Below, piece by piece: positions 1-10,200 of a stretch of 11,155 nt of DNA. The DNA comes from Baffinella frigidus (Eukaryota; Cryptophyceae; Cryptomonadales; Baffinellaceae), in assembly GCA_026770585.1 (NCBI GenBank), contig MU647300.1:5356-16510 (forward strand). Direction: 5' to 3'. Each line of letters opens with the position of its first letter. The first letter of the stretch is position 1. Under the pieces are notes generated by a model. The model searched no databases. It saw only the letters and a list, made by a program, of their open reading frames with translations, and was not told the DNA's origin. The position numbers and the translations under genes are program-made.

Positions 1-172
1 CTACACCCCAACGCTCTCCCTCGCTCTCTCTCCCTCTCTCTCTCTCTCTCTCCCCCTCTGCCCTCTCCGAGACCCAAACCCTCCACCCTACACCCCAACG
101 CTCTCCCTCGCTCTCTCTCCCTCTCTCTCTCTCTCTCCTCCTCTCCCCTCTCCGAGACCCAAACCCTCCACC
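1..172. repeat. CT-rich tandem duplication (87 + 85 bp)
   Basis: Two units starting ctacaccccaacgctctccc, each holding a CT microsatellite and ending in gagacccaaaccctccac. The sequence cctacaccccaacg returns at about 173 and 533. Confidence 0.9.
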
Positions 173-260
173 CTACGCCCCAACGCCTCGACCCTGCTCC
201 ATCAACCATGAAGGATGTTGAGTTGACTAAAACCATGACGGACGTAGTTCAGAGTCAAGG
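154..260. repeat. Direct repeat, copy 1 (partner 515-640)
   Basis: From gagacccaaaccctccaccc to gagagtcaagg-type sequence, nearly identical to 515-640. The two copies bracket the foldback element at 272-514. Copy 2 has about 18 extra bases (ggggtgcagcacgggtag). An ATG-led open stretch (MKDVELTKTMTD) occurs in both; I could not tie it to FKBP. Confidence 0.85.
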
Positions 261-271
261 TAGTTCAGAGC

Positions 272-514
272 TACTGCAAAGCCACAGGGGAAGTCCGAGC
301 TACTGCAAAGCCACGGGGGAAGTCCGAGGTCCGGGCTTCTGCAAAGCCACAGGGAAAGTCTCAATCTCTCTGGACACGACACTATTGTTGCCTTTTGACG
401 ATTTTTTGTCATGTCCTTGGGGCAGAAATTGCCGTTTGAGGTGAAAATGGCTCCAAAGTAGCGGAAGCAAATGCTTCCGCTACTTTTTGAAACTTCCCCT
501 GGGGCTTTCCAGTA
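272..514. mobile_element. Foldback (MITE-like) element with about 23-bp inverted ends
   Basis: The left end tactgcaaagccacagggg plus aagt is complementary to 492-514 with two mismatches. The left end itself is tandemly repeated three times (starts near 271, 300, 336). Inside, at 455-486, is a perfect 15-bp hairpin (gtagcggaagca arm, aa loop). No transposase. Confidence 0.6.
455..486. repeat. Perfect 15-bp hairpin with 2-nt loop
   Basis: aaagtagcggaagca, loop aa, tgcttccgctacttt, followed by further T residues. It could be an element end-pair or a structured RNA segment; nothing shows a function. Confidence 0.85.
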
Positions 515-640
515 GAGACCCAAACCCTCCACCCTACACCCCAACGCCTCGACCCTGCTCCATAAACCATGAAGGATGTTGAGTTGACTAAAACCATGAC
601 GGACGGGGTGCAGCACGGGTAGTTGAGAGTCAAGGGCTAT
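515..640. repeat. Direct repeat, copy 2 (partner 154-260)
   Basis: See 154-260. This copy reads MKDVELTKTMTDGVQHG and then gtagtt. It could be an upstream exon only if a phase-compatible partner exists; the phase does not fit the exon at 1132. Confidence 0.85.
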
Positions 641-670
641 TCGAGGTCCAGCCCTTCAAGCACCCTACAC

Positions 671-731
671 CTACCAACCCTACCCTACCCTACCCTACCC
701 TACCCTACCCTACCCTACTCTACCCTACCCT
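671..731. repeat. Pentanucleotide array (CCCTA)n
   Basis: About a dozen units of ccctac/ccctact. Confidence 0.9.
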
Positions 732-931
732 ATTCGCCCCTCCCCCTTCTGTAACAGGTAGGGGCTGAAATCTGGCGTGCTTGGTACGTACCAAGAACAC
801 CTCCACTTAATTCTAGAAAAACTTTTGACCACTTCGAAAGCCTGCGCTAGCGGTCGACTTATTTGGACGTGACTCTGGTACAAAACATTACGACCATTTT
901 TTAAATGGGTTGTAAAGCCATCTGATGTAAG
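732..931. other. Intergenic or intronic stretch with 16-bp palindrome
   Basis: It contains the perfect palindrome cttggtacgtaccaag at 780-795 and the motif ggacgtgac, which recurs near 6307. No exon recognised; it may belong to an upstream intron of the FKBP-MsrA gene. Confidence 0.5.
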
Positions 932-983
932 TGCCCTCGGACAGATCGGGGGCGGGCAGCTTCTCCCGGGGATCGAGAAGGAG
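932..983 (+). pseudogene. 3'-truncated copy of the FKBP core exon
   Basis: It reads [17 protein letters not shown] in the frame starting at base 933 after gatgtaag, then dissolves into the GA microsatellite. It matches the first half of the exon at 1132 ([17 protein letters not shown]). Its AG border sits two bases differently from that of 1132, so the phase would differ. It lies upstream of the full exon, as do other acceptor-side copies in this gene. Confidence 0.75.
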
Positions 984-1030
984 AGAGAGAGGGAGAGTGA
1001 CTTTACTGAGAGAGAGAGAGAGAGCGAGCG

Positions 1031-1074
<44 letters not shown>

Positions 1075-1076
1075 CG

Positions 1077-1110
<34 letters not shown>

Positions 1111-1120
1111 TGAGAGAGAG
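981..1120. repeat. (GA)n-(GT)n-(GA)n microsatellite
   Basis: GA runs, then gcgagcgagc, then about 70 bases of GT with scattered CG, then GA again. It separates the truncated and full copies of the FKBP core exon. The GA run starts exactly where the truncated exon reads gagaaggag. Confidence 0.95.
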
Positions 1121-1131
1121 TGACTTGACAG

Positions 1132-1234
1132 AATGCCCTGGAACAGATCGGGGGCGGTCAGCTGCTGCCTGGCATCGAGAAGGAAGTGCTGGGGATGGTT
1201 GTCGGCGACATGCGTTCCTTCCGCCTCACTCCTG
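1132..1234 (+). CDS. FKBP exon: isomerase core (phase 0 in, phase 1 out)
   Basis: Acceptor ttgacag ends at 1131 and donor gtaaat starts at 1235. The 34 codons begin [18 protein letters not shown], continue [10 protein letters not shown] and end SFRLTP plus the first base of a Gly codon. [18 protein letters not shown] is the FKBP signature (G.GQ.IPG.E.AL.GM..GE) that lines the proline-binding pocket, closest to SlyD-type and bacterial-type FKBPs. It is the only complete copy of this exon in the window; partial copies lie at 932-983, 1465-1509, 1617-1647 and 1822-1877. It directly follows a GA/GT microsatellite, so its acceptor has a purine-rich, GT-rich context instead of a pyrimidine tract. 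The preceding FKBP exon, which must end in phase 0, was not recognised. Confidence 0.9.
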
Positions 1235-4200
1235 GTAAATAATCTCCCACACCTGTTGGCCACCCAAAAGGTACTAAGTCGTTGGACTGTGGCATTACAA
1301 TGCCAAACGTATAAAATAATGGTTGACGACGCTGGTGCTAAGTCGTTGGACTGTGGCATTGTAATGCCACAGTCCAACGACTTAGCACCAGCGTCGTCAA
1401 CCATTATTTTATTCGTTTCTACCGTAGGGCTAGTCCTTACAATAGGGCTAGCCATAGAGGTGGGAAGCTTCTCCCAGGGATCGAGAAGGAAGTTCTGGGG
1501 ATGGTTGTTGTTGTTGTACATTCCGTACCACCCTACCGTGTTACATACGGTAGCTTCCGCAGGGTTTAGGGGTGCGGGGTGAGGGAGTAGCGTGTTGCAG
1601 TACGGGAGGGAGAAGGGGCGACATGCGCTCCTTCCGCCTCGCTCCTGGTACGAGCAGACGCCCTAATTTCATCTCGAAACATAACACACCCTCTTCATGT
1701 ATTTATTACTGTATTTGTATATATAAAAACAATGCCACAGTCCCAACGATGTAGTAGCAGCATCGTCAACGTTTGCCATTATTTCATTCTCTCCTACCGT
1801 GTGGCTAGTCCTGGAGGTAGGAAGCTTCTCCGAAACGGCTCCAATTCCAGCGGGATTGAGAACAAGTGCTGGGGATGATCTTGTGGATGATCGTTAAAAA
1901 CATAATGGTGAAAAAACGTAGCGGTGCCGTCGAAACAAAAACCGTAACGGTGCCGTTGAAAACCGTTACGGCTTTCGAAAACCGTAACGGCCGTTGAAAA
2001 CCGTAACGGCTTTTGCAGGCGAGGCGTACGGCGAGTACTCCGACAAGTTCAAAGTACAGGTTACGATCCTCTAAACCCCAAACCCAAAACCCTGAACCCT
2101 AACCTCGAACACCTCTAACTACCTTATACACCCCCCAACCCTGAAACTGGTTTATACCAGGTTGCGAGCCTCTAAACCCGAAACCCTCAAACCCCCTCAA
2201 CCATAACCTCTAACCCAAACCCCGAACCCTAAACCCTCCACCCTCAAACCCCCTCAACCCTAACCTCTAACCCAAACCCCAAACCCTAAACCCTCAACCC
2301 TCAAACCCCCTCAACCCTATCCTCTAACCCAAACCCCGAACCCGAAACCCGAAACCCTCAAACCCCCTCAACCCTAACCTCTAACCAAAACCCCAAACCC
2401 GAAACCCGAAACCCTCAACCCCCCTCAACCCTATCCTCTAACCCAAACCCCGAACCCGAAACCCGAAACCCTCAAACCCCCTCAACCCTAACCTCTAACC
2501 AAAACCCCGAACCCGAACCCCTCACCACACGGTGAGGGGTTACGAGAACGCGTTCTGAAATTTCCAGGAGAAGTTTTAATCCGCATTTTAGAAGCAGAAT
2601 TCATTCATCTGGACCGGTGCGATTCCCACCGATTTCTATACGAATTGACTTTCTATGCAAATTGACTTTGATTTGCCGTCCGCTCAAAAGGCTACGGGGT
2701 ACAACCTTGCCCGGATATCCGGGCAGGCACGTGACAAATTGCTGACTTTTGGCGTGTTTCCTAAGAAATAACCCAACAATTAACTTTAGAAACGTTCCCC
2801 GTAGTCTTCTGAGTGGGGGTAGACTCTTGTCCGGCTAAGATAAGATCGTTCGCAGATCCCGTTGGAGAATCTCGGCCCGTCCGCGGCCGACGCCAAGGTG
2901 CGCTTTACACTGGAATTGGAGCCGTTTTTCTTTACACTGTACTCGGAGCCGTTTTCTTTGCGCTTTACACTGGAATTGGAGCCGTTTCCCTCTGCGCTTT
3001 ACACAAAAAATTGAGCCGTTTCACAGGGCGATTGAGCCGTTCCGCTGTAGAGCGATGAGGAAGCATTTAGTTGTGAGAAGGGCTCTGCTGAGCCTGCTGC
3101 CGCAGTCCACTCGAGAATGCTAGAGGATCCTATTTACATGTGGGGTTGTAAACATTTGTACCAGGATAGGGTATTCTAACCTCGTGACTGTGCTAATTTT
3201 GCAGAGTTACGTGATCAATCAACGAAAGTTACTACACAAATGCCCACTTGTAAAAGCGAATGGTTTTAAATAGGCCCCTCTAGCGTTCTCGTGTGTGGAG
3301 GCGAGTTATCCCCTTCCTCAATGCAAGACCCAGTTTTAAAATTGGGCAGTAATGTTCATATGTTTGGTCACGTGGCTACACGCTGTCTCGGATGACGGTG
3401 TTGATGAGGGCGAGGGGCATTGGGGATTACACCATAGACGGCGTGGCACCAAGCGTAACCTGCCACCCGCTCACAAGGCTGCGGTTTTAAGGTTTGTTAC
3501 CTGAAAGCCAAGGCCGTTTTTCGACCCTGACTGTCTTATATGTGCCGAGTTTGTTCGGCAGCGGGTGAGCGGAATTGGAGCCGTTTTGTTGGACTAGGAC
3601 TGGTCAAACGCCAAACCCCTCAAGACCACGCTGAGAAAACCCTGAACCCTGACCCCTAAACCCTAAACCCTGAAACCTAAACCCTAAACCCTAAACTCTA
3701 ACCCCTAACCCCTAACCCCTAACCCCTGAACCCTGATCCCTAAACCCTGAAAGTTAAACCCTGAACCCTAAATCCTGGACCCGAAACCCGAAACCCGAAA
3801 CCCGAAACCCTAGACCCCAAACCCCAACCCCCAAATCCTAAGCCCTGAACCCTAAACCCGAAATCCTAAACCCTTACCCCTAAACCATAAACACTCCACT
3901 CCAAGCCCTGCACTCTAAACCTAAAACCTAAACCCTAACCTCTGAACCAGGTCGGGATGGCAGTGTCGCTGAGCAGCGGAGAGGTCGCTGTCATCACCGC
4001 GGTGAGCGATTTGTGGTTGAGACTTGTGGGTTTGGGGTTTAGGGTTTAGAGGGTTCATGGTTTAAAGAGTGTAGGGTGTAGGGTTTGGGTCTGGGGTTCA
4101 GGGTGTAGGATGTAGGGTTTAGATTGTTTGGGGTGTAGGATGTAGGGTTTGGGGTGTAGGGCGTAGGGTTAATAGGGTGTGGGGTGTAGGGTGTAGGGCG

Positions 4201-7200
4201 TAGGGATGAGAGGGTGTAGGGTTCATAGGGTGTGGGGTGTAGGGTGTAAGGCGTAGGGCGATCAGGTTGGGATGACAGTGTCTCTCAGCAGCGGGCGTGT
4301 TGCTGTCATCACCGCGGTGAGCGATTTGGGGGTTAGGGTTGAGGGGGTTCAGTGTTTACAGGGTTTAGGGTGTAGGGTTTAGGGTTTAGGATGTAGGGTG
4401 TAGGGTTAAGAGGGTTTGGGGTTAAGGGTGTAGAGAGGGTTTGGGGTGTAGAGAGGGTTTGGTGTGTAGGGCGTAGGGCGCAGGGTGTAGGGAGTAGGGT
4501 TTAGAGGGCGTAAGGTGTAGGGCGTAGGGTGAACAGGTTGGGATGGCAGTGTCTCTCAGCAGCGGGCATGTTGCTGTCATCACCGCGGTGAGCGATTTGG
4601 GGGTTAGGGCTTAGCGGGTTCAGTGTACAGGGTTTAGGGTGTAGGGTTTAGGGTTTAGGATGTAGGGTGTAGGGTTAAGAGGGTTGGGGTTAAGGGTGCA
4701 GAGAGGGTTTGGGGTGTAGAGAGGGTTTGGGGTGTAGGGCGTAGGGCGCAGGGTGTAGGGCGTAGGGTTTAGAGGGCGTAAGGTGTAGGGTGTAGGGTGT
4801 AGGGCGAACAGGTTGGGAAGTCAGTGTCTCTCAGCAGCGGGCATGTTGCTGTCATCACCGCGGTGAGCGATTTGGGGTTGAGGGTCTAGGGCTTAGGGTT
4901 GAGAGTTTGGGGTTTGGGACTTGGGGTGAAGGGTTTGGGGTGTAGGGTGTAGGGTGCAGGGTTTGGGACGTGGGGTTAAGGGTTTGGGGTTTGTGGTTTA
5001 GGGGTTTAGGGGTTAGGGGTTACAATGGCTCAAACTTCCTGTACAAGGGCTCTGATTCCCTCTCCTTTTGAACCCTGAACCTTCAACCCTCACCCCTCAA
5101 CCCCAAACCTTAACTCCCTCACTCCTAAACCCTAAACCCTGGACAGAGGTCCGACACTGAGTTGACCCTGGATACCAACGTGTGATCAGTCGGTCAACCC
5201 GAGTGAGGCAGAGTTAGACAATGGCTCAAATCCCTTCTCGTTTGTGGGACAGAGGTCGGAAACGGAGCTTAAATTCCTTCTCCTTTGTGAACCTTGAACC
5301 CTAAACCCTAAATCCTGGGCAGAGGTCCGAAACGGAGCTGACCTTGGATGCCAACCACCCCCTGGCTGGCAAGGCCCTCAACTTTGAGGTGACTCCCCTC
5401 CCACACGGTGGACTACGAACCTTTGATCAAAAGTCAACTTGCCCCGGTGCAATTGACTTTAAGGCTTTTCTGATGCACACTTGGTCACGTTGTCTCGGAT
5501 ATCCTTGGTCTCGACACCTTCGTAGTCCACCGTGTGGCGGTCAGCATTTCGTTTTGTACTAGGAAGACGATACACAATACATGTACACGCTATAAAACGA
5601 CATATATATATTATATATATTATATATTGTATATATATAATAGATGGACAGGCTGTATAACCGTGTTGGTAGTAATAAAGTGAGAGACCTTTATTATAAC
5701 CTCATGTATGTACAGGCTGAGAGCAACACAACCACTTGAGCCATTGTGCAGAGAGTTTGAGCCATTGTAACCCCTAACCTCTACCGCTGTCGAGCGAAGA
5801 CGCAACAACCGGTTTTAAGGACTTTCACCTGAAAGCTACGACCAGAATATGGTTCTGACTGTCTTATACGTGCCGAGTTCGCTCGGCAGCGGACCCCAAA
5901 CCCTACACCCCAAACCGCAGATCAAGTGCCTCAACATCCTTGCCAAGGCTTCCGACCTCGAGACCGCCACGTTTGCCGGTACGTTTAGGGGGTAGTTGAC
6001 TTTTGGGGGTAGTTGACTTTTGCCGTTCCTCAACCACTCGAGAATGCTGGAGCACCCTATTTACATGTGGGGTTGTAAATATTTGTACCAGGATAAGGTG
6101 TCTTAACCTCGTGACTGGTACACTAGAATGGCTCCAATGGACATGGTTACTGCACAAATGCTTACTTGTAAAAGCAACATCCTTGCCTTCGAGACCGCCA
6201 CGTTTGCTGGTGCGTTTGGGGGGTAGTCGTGCCCTTTCGAGTGTGTCTTGGGGACGTGCCAGTAGTAACTTTTTGTACCACCCGCTCACAGGCCGGTACT
6301 AATTTCGGACGTGACAGTACCAACGTGACCCCCTTAGAACCTCAAAATCCTTGCCAAGGCTTCCGCCGTCGAGACCGCCACGTTTGCCTGTAAGTTTGGG
6401 GGGTAGTCGACTTTTGGGGGTAGTTGACTTTGGGAGTCGTTGACTTTTAGGGGTCGTTTACTTTCGACTTTGGGGTGCCACTCTTGACTGGTCCGACCAG
6501 GTGTTGTACGATTACTAGTTTTTTTACTAGTTTTTTTTACCGTGAAAATCTCTGATCACACGGTGGACTACGAACCTTTCATCAAAAGTCAACTTACCCT
6601 GTGGGCACTTAACTTTCAGGAATTTCTTGTGCAAATTTGGTCACGTTACCGCTAAATCTAGGGGTCCCGAAACCCTCGAAGCCCACCGTGTGGGTTGGTC
6701 CAAATTTAGGGTTCAGGGTTTAGGGTTTAGGGTTTCAGGTTTAAGGTTTAGGGTGTAGGGTGTAGGGTGTAGGGTGTAGGGTGTAGGGTGTAGGGTGCAG
6801 GGTGTAGGGTGTAGGGTGTAGGGTGCAGGGTGCAGGGTGTAGAGTGTAGGGTGCAGGGTGTAGGGTGTAGGGTGTAGGGTGTAGGGCGTAGGGTGTAGGG
6901 TGTAGGGTTCAGGTGGGGGTGAACCTGACACTCAAGACAACGGTGCGTTGAAAAACGTTTTACGACCTTTACAACCTTTTTACATAAACCATAATTGGGG
7001 TTGACTGATTCTGACGGCTTCGTTCGTGGATGTGGGAAGTTGACTGAAACAATAGGGTGTTGACTGAAATAAACTTGGGGGTTGACTGATTCTGACTGCT
7101 ACGTTCGCAGGGGGCTGCTTCTCGGGCCGAAAAAGCGACTCTCTCTCTTTGGGGTTGACTGATTCTGACGGTTTCGTTCGTGGTAGGGGGGTGTTTCTGG

Positions 7201-10200
7201 GGCCCCACCTAAGTTAACCACTTTTCCTAAGACTGAGAGTCAAGAAGAAGAAGAATATACTTGGAGTTGACTGATTCTGACCTCTTGGTTCGCAGGGGGG
7301 TGCTTCTGGGGGCTCGAGCTTGAGTACCAGCGCGTCTGTCCCGCTTCGTTCGCGGATGTGGCAAGTTGACTGAAATCATAGGGAGTTGACTGAAATAATA
7401 GGGAGTTGACTCAAATAATAGGGAGTTGGCTGAAATAATACTCGGGGGTTGACTGATTCTGAGGTCTTTGTTCGTGGCAGGGGGGTGCTTCTGGGGGCTC
7501 GAGCTTGAGTACCAGCGCGTCCCGGGGGTACTCAGCACCTCCGTTGGATACACTCAGGTGACCTTCTTACCACTGTTGGATACACTCAGGTGACCTTCTA
7601 ACCACGGTTGGATACACTCAGGTGACCTGCTCACTACTGTTGGCCCTCTAAAAAGTGTGCTTGGAAGGCTTTCAAAAGGCGACGGGGTGAAATAATTGGC
7701 ATTGACCCGCATGGAACCGCTGGCTTCTCTCAGCACATCACACTTGACCGGTGGATTAGTTTCCTTTCTGCCAACCCTTCATATGTGGACACCTCTATTA
7801 CTGGTGAAATAATCATTACGGTCCAGCCGCCCCTCGACAGCTGCCCGCGGAGACAACCAGCTTACCACTGTTGGATACACTCAGGTGACCTTCTGACCAC
7901 AGTTGGATACACTCAGGTGACCTTCTTACCACAGTTGGATACACCCAGGTGACCTGCTTCCTACAGTTGGCCCTCTAAAAAGTGTGCCTGGAAGGCTTTC
8001 GAAAGGCGCCTTTTGCCCCTCGAAAGCTGTCCGCGGAGACAACCTCCAGCCCTACCAAGTACAGTGGACCTACCCTAACACATACCCGTCGGGGCCGGAC
8101 TGATTGAGTATGAGTGGAGGGTAGGTATGCGTTATGGTGTCCACCCTTCAGGCATACTTCCTTGCAGGGGGAAATCGGGGGCCGGCCGAAGGAGTATGTG
8201 TGGAGGGTAAGTATGTGTTACGGTAGCTTGTGTTAGGGTAGGTGGACTGTAGCTCAAATAGTGCCCTGGAAGGTCTTCGAATTTACCTTGTATCGGGTTC
8301 GGATCCGACCCCGATGTCAAGGTGAATCGAAAATGTTCGAGACTATTTGAGCCACCTCCAAGGTCTAAATTTCCACGGTGGAAAGGTCGAGAGTTCGTCC
8401 GGACGAGTATTCACAACGCATGCGAATTCGGTTATCTCCGATCCAATTTGCAATGAAAATTACTACACACTTGGTCTGGGGTGTGACCGGAAAATCCAGG
8501 TGTGTAGTAATTTTCATTGCAAAAACGTGTCGGATATCCCCGAAATCGTATTCATTATGCATACTCGCCGGGATTAGAGCCACGCCAGATTGGAGGTGGG
8601 TGTTGATTTTTTTAAAACAACAATGGTGGTATTCTTTGACTTTTGAAAACCACTGCCTCGAGGGGAAATTGACTTTTGGAAACACCTTCCAAGGATCTGG
8701 CGTGAAGTGGGGAACGTCTCAACGCAAAATGTATCTCTGTTACTCTCGAGTAACGGTGGCTGACTGGGGGGAGTCACGAGTAACGGTCGACGAATAACGG
8801 TTGATGGCACACGAGTAACGGTTGGTGTCACGAGTAACGGTTGATGATGCTTGGGGGTTGACTGATTCTTCATGCTGCGTTTGTGGATGGGGGGAGTTGA
8901 CTGAAACAATACTTCGCACCCGCAGGGCAAAGTGGAGGACCCTTCGTACGAAGATGTGTGCGCTGGGACCACTGGACACACCGAAGCCGTCCAGGTATGC
9001 CAACGCAAAAAATCCTCGTCTTGAACAAAAAAATCATCGTCTAGAACGGACAAAAACCCGTCTAGAACGATCTCGAACAATCTAGAAGAATCTAGAACGA
9101 TCTAGAACGATCTCGAACGATCTTAGGGAAATGTCCAGCTGTGCGAACGAGACAAATACCCTTCCGTGGTTTTAGATCTGATCTGTTGGGCTTTCCTACC
9201 GCTGGGACCACTGGACACACCGAAACCGTCCAGGCATGCGATCGGCAACAATCCTCGTCTAGCACGATCTGGAACGATCTGGAACGATCTAGAACGATCT
9301 AGAATGAATGGACACACCGAAGCTGTCCAGGTACCCAGAAACCCATTTCCGTAGCGGGTTATTCGATCGTCCCACGCGGGCGGATTTGTAACAGGAGGGG
9401 CCGGTTTCCGATACCCCTCCGGTACAAATCAGCCTACCTGTTTCCTCTTGGATCGTTTTTTTTAACGCACTGGTCAAACTGGTCTCGTTTCCCAAACAGG
9501 TCAAATACAACCCTTCGGCGGCGACCTTCAACCTGTTTCCTCTCTAAAAAAAACTCTTTCTTTCCCGCACTGGTCAAATCAATCTCGTTTTCCAAACAGG
9601 TCAAATACAATCCCTCGGTGGTCACCTTCAAAGGGCTCCTGGACGTCTTCTTCTCCCGCGTGGATGTAACCGCTCTCAACCGCCAGGTGCGCCCCGAAGA
9701 GGTTCAAATTGAGACTGAAGCTCGAGCCATTTCCTTGTTGGAAACATGCAAGTTCGCACCTTCCCCCGTAGGAAATGGCTCAAGCTCTGTGCTTGATTTG
9801 ATGAACCTCGGAGAATGGAGGGCTCTCTTTGAAGGTAGTGAGCCTCAAAGGGCTCCTGGACGTCTTCTTTTCCCGCGTGGACGTCACGGCTCTCAACCGC
9901 CAGGTGCGCTTTCGAAGTGCAACAAATCGAGTACAGAGCTTGAGCCATTTCCTTGATGGAAAAATGCAAGTTCGCACCTTTCCCCGTTTGAAATGGCTCA
10001 GGCTCCAGCCTCGATTTGAGTCAACTTCGGAGGTCTGAGGTGGTGTCCTTCAAAGGGCTCCTGGACGTCTTCTTCTCCCGCGTGGACGTAACCGCTCTCA
10101 ACCGCCAGGTCCGCCCCCGAAGTGGATCAAATTGAGACAGGAGGTCGGCCATTTCCTTCGGGGAAATGTGCGAATTCGCACCTTCCCCAGTATGAAATGG

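Larger units (their letters stand above)
4025..5020. repeat. G-rich telomere-like arrays around IF exon copies (275-315-bp tandem units)
   Basis: ggggtttagg, gggtgtaggg and gggcgtaggg units fill the spaces between the four 51-nt exon copies. Exon starts are spaced 315, 271 and 275 bp, so exon plus intron was duplicated as a unit. Orientation is opposite to the C-rich array upstream of 3951. Confidence 0.92.
6985..7480. repeat. Tandem intron-end units ggggttgactgattctgac..cgttcg
   Basis: ggttgactgattctga occurs at about 6999, 7080, 7152, 7265 and 7447, several times followed by an AG and a GCFWG exon start. A 20-bp array (gggagttgactgaaataata, four units) occupies 7361-7440. Same motifs precede exon 8926. 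Confidence 0.85.

Noticed and set aside
208-444. ATG-led frame MKDVELTKTMTD as first exon of the FKBP domain
   Set aside because: The stretch is part of a duplicated block (154-260, 515-640), has no clear FKBP strand pattern, and its possible donors do not match the phase of exon 1132. It remains a weak possibility.
1003-1521. Long minus-strand frame with HTHTHT and SLSLSL runs, and plus-strand CVCVCV frames
   Set aside because: Direct translation of GA/GT microsatellite and of the inverted repeat at 1305-1418; no domain outside the repeats.
2062-5020. True chromosome end (telomere)
   Set aside because: The CCCTAAA-type units are degenerate, change strand and are interrupted by phase-matched exons, so they are interstitial repeats.
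6713-6931. Minus-strand frame of HPTPYTL repeats
   Set aside because: It is the complement of the GGGTGTA heptamer array; the seven-base period cycles the frames and gives an artificial repeat protein.
7361-7440. TTGAC(T) runs as W-box-type regulatory elements
   Set aside because: They belong to a 20-bp tandem repeat inside an intron and recur in most introns; nothing points to a promoter.
6985-7480. CRISPR-like array from regularly recurring ggggttgactgattctga
   Set aside because: Spacing is irregular, the spacers are related to each other, and the units end in exon starts of a eukaryotic gene.
8365-8797. Overlapping frames on both strands around 8400-8680
   Set aside because: Explained by the foldback element at 8399-8572; frames on both strands encode mirrored peptides such as CVVIFIA.
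9434-9679. Minus-strand frames around 9289-9679 as a small gene
   Set aside because: Shadows of the tandem 100-bp acceptor-exon duplication on the plus strand, where MsrA motifs are clear.
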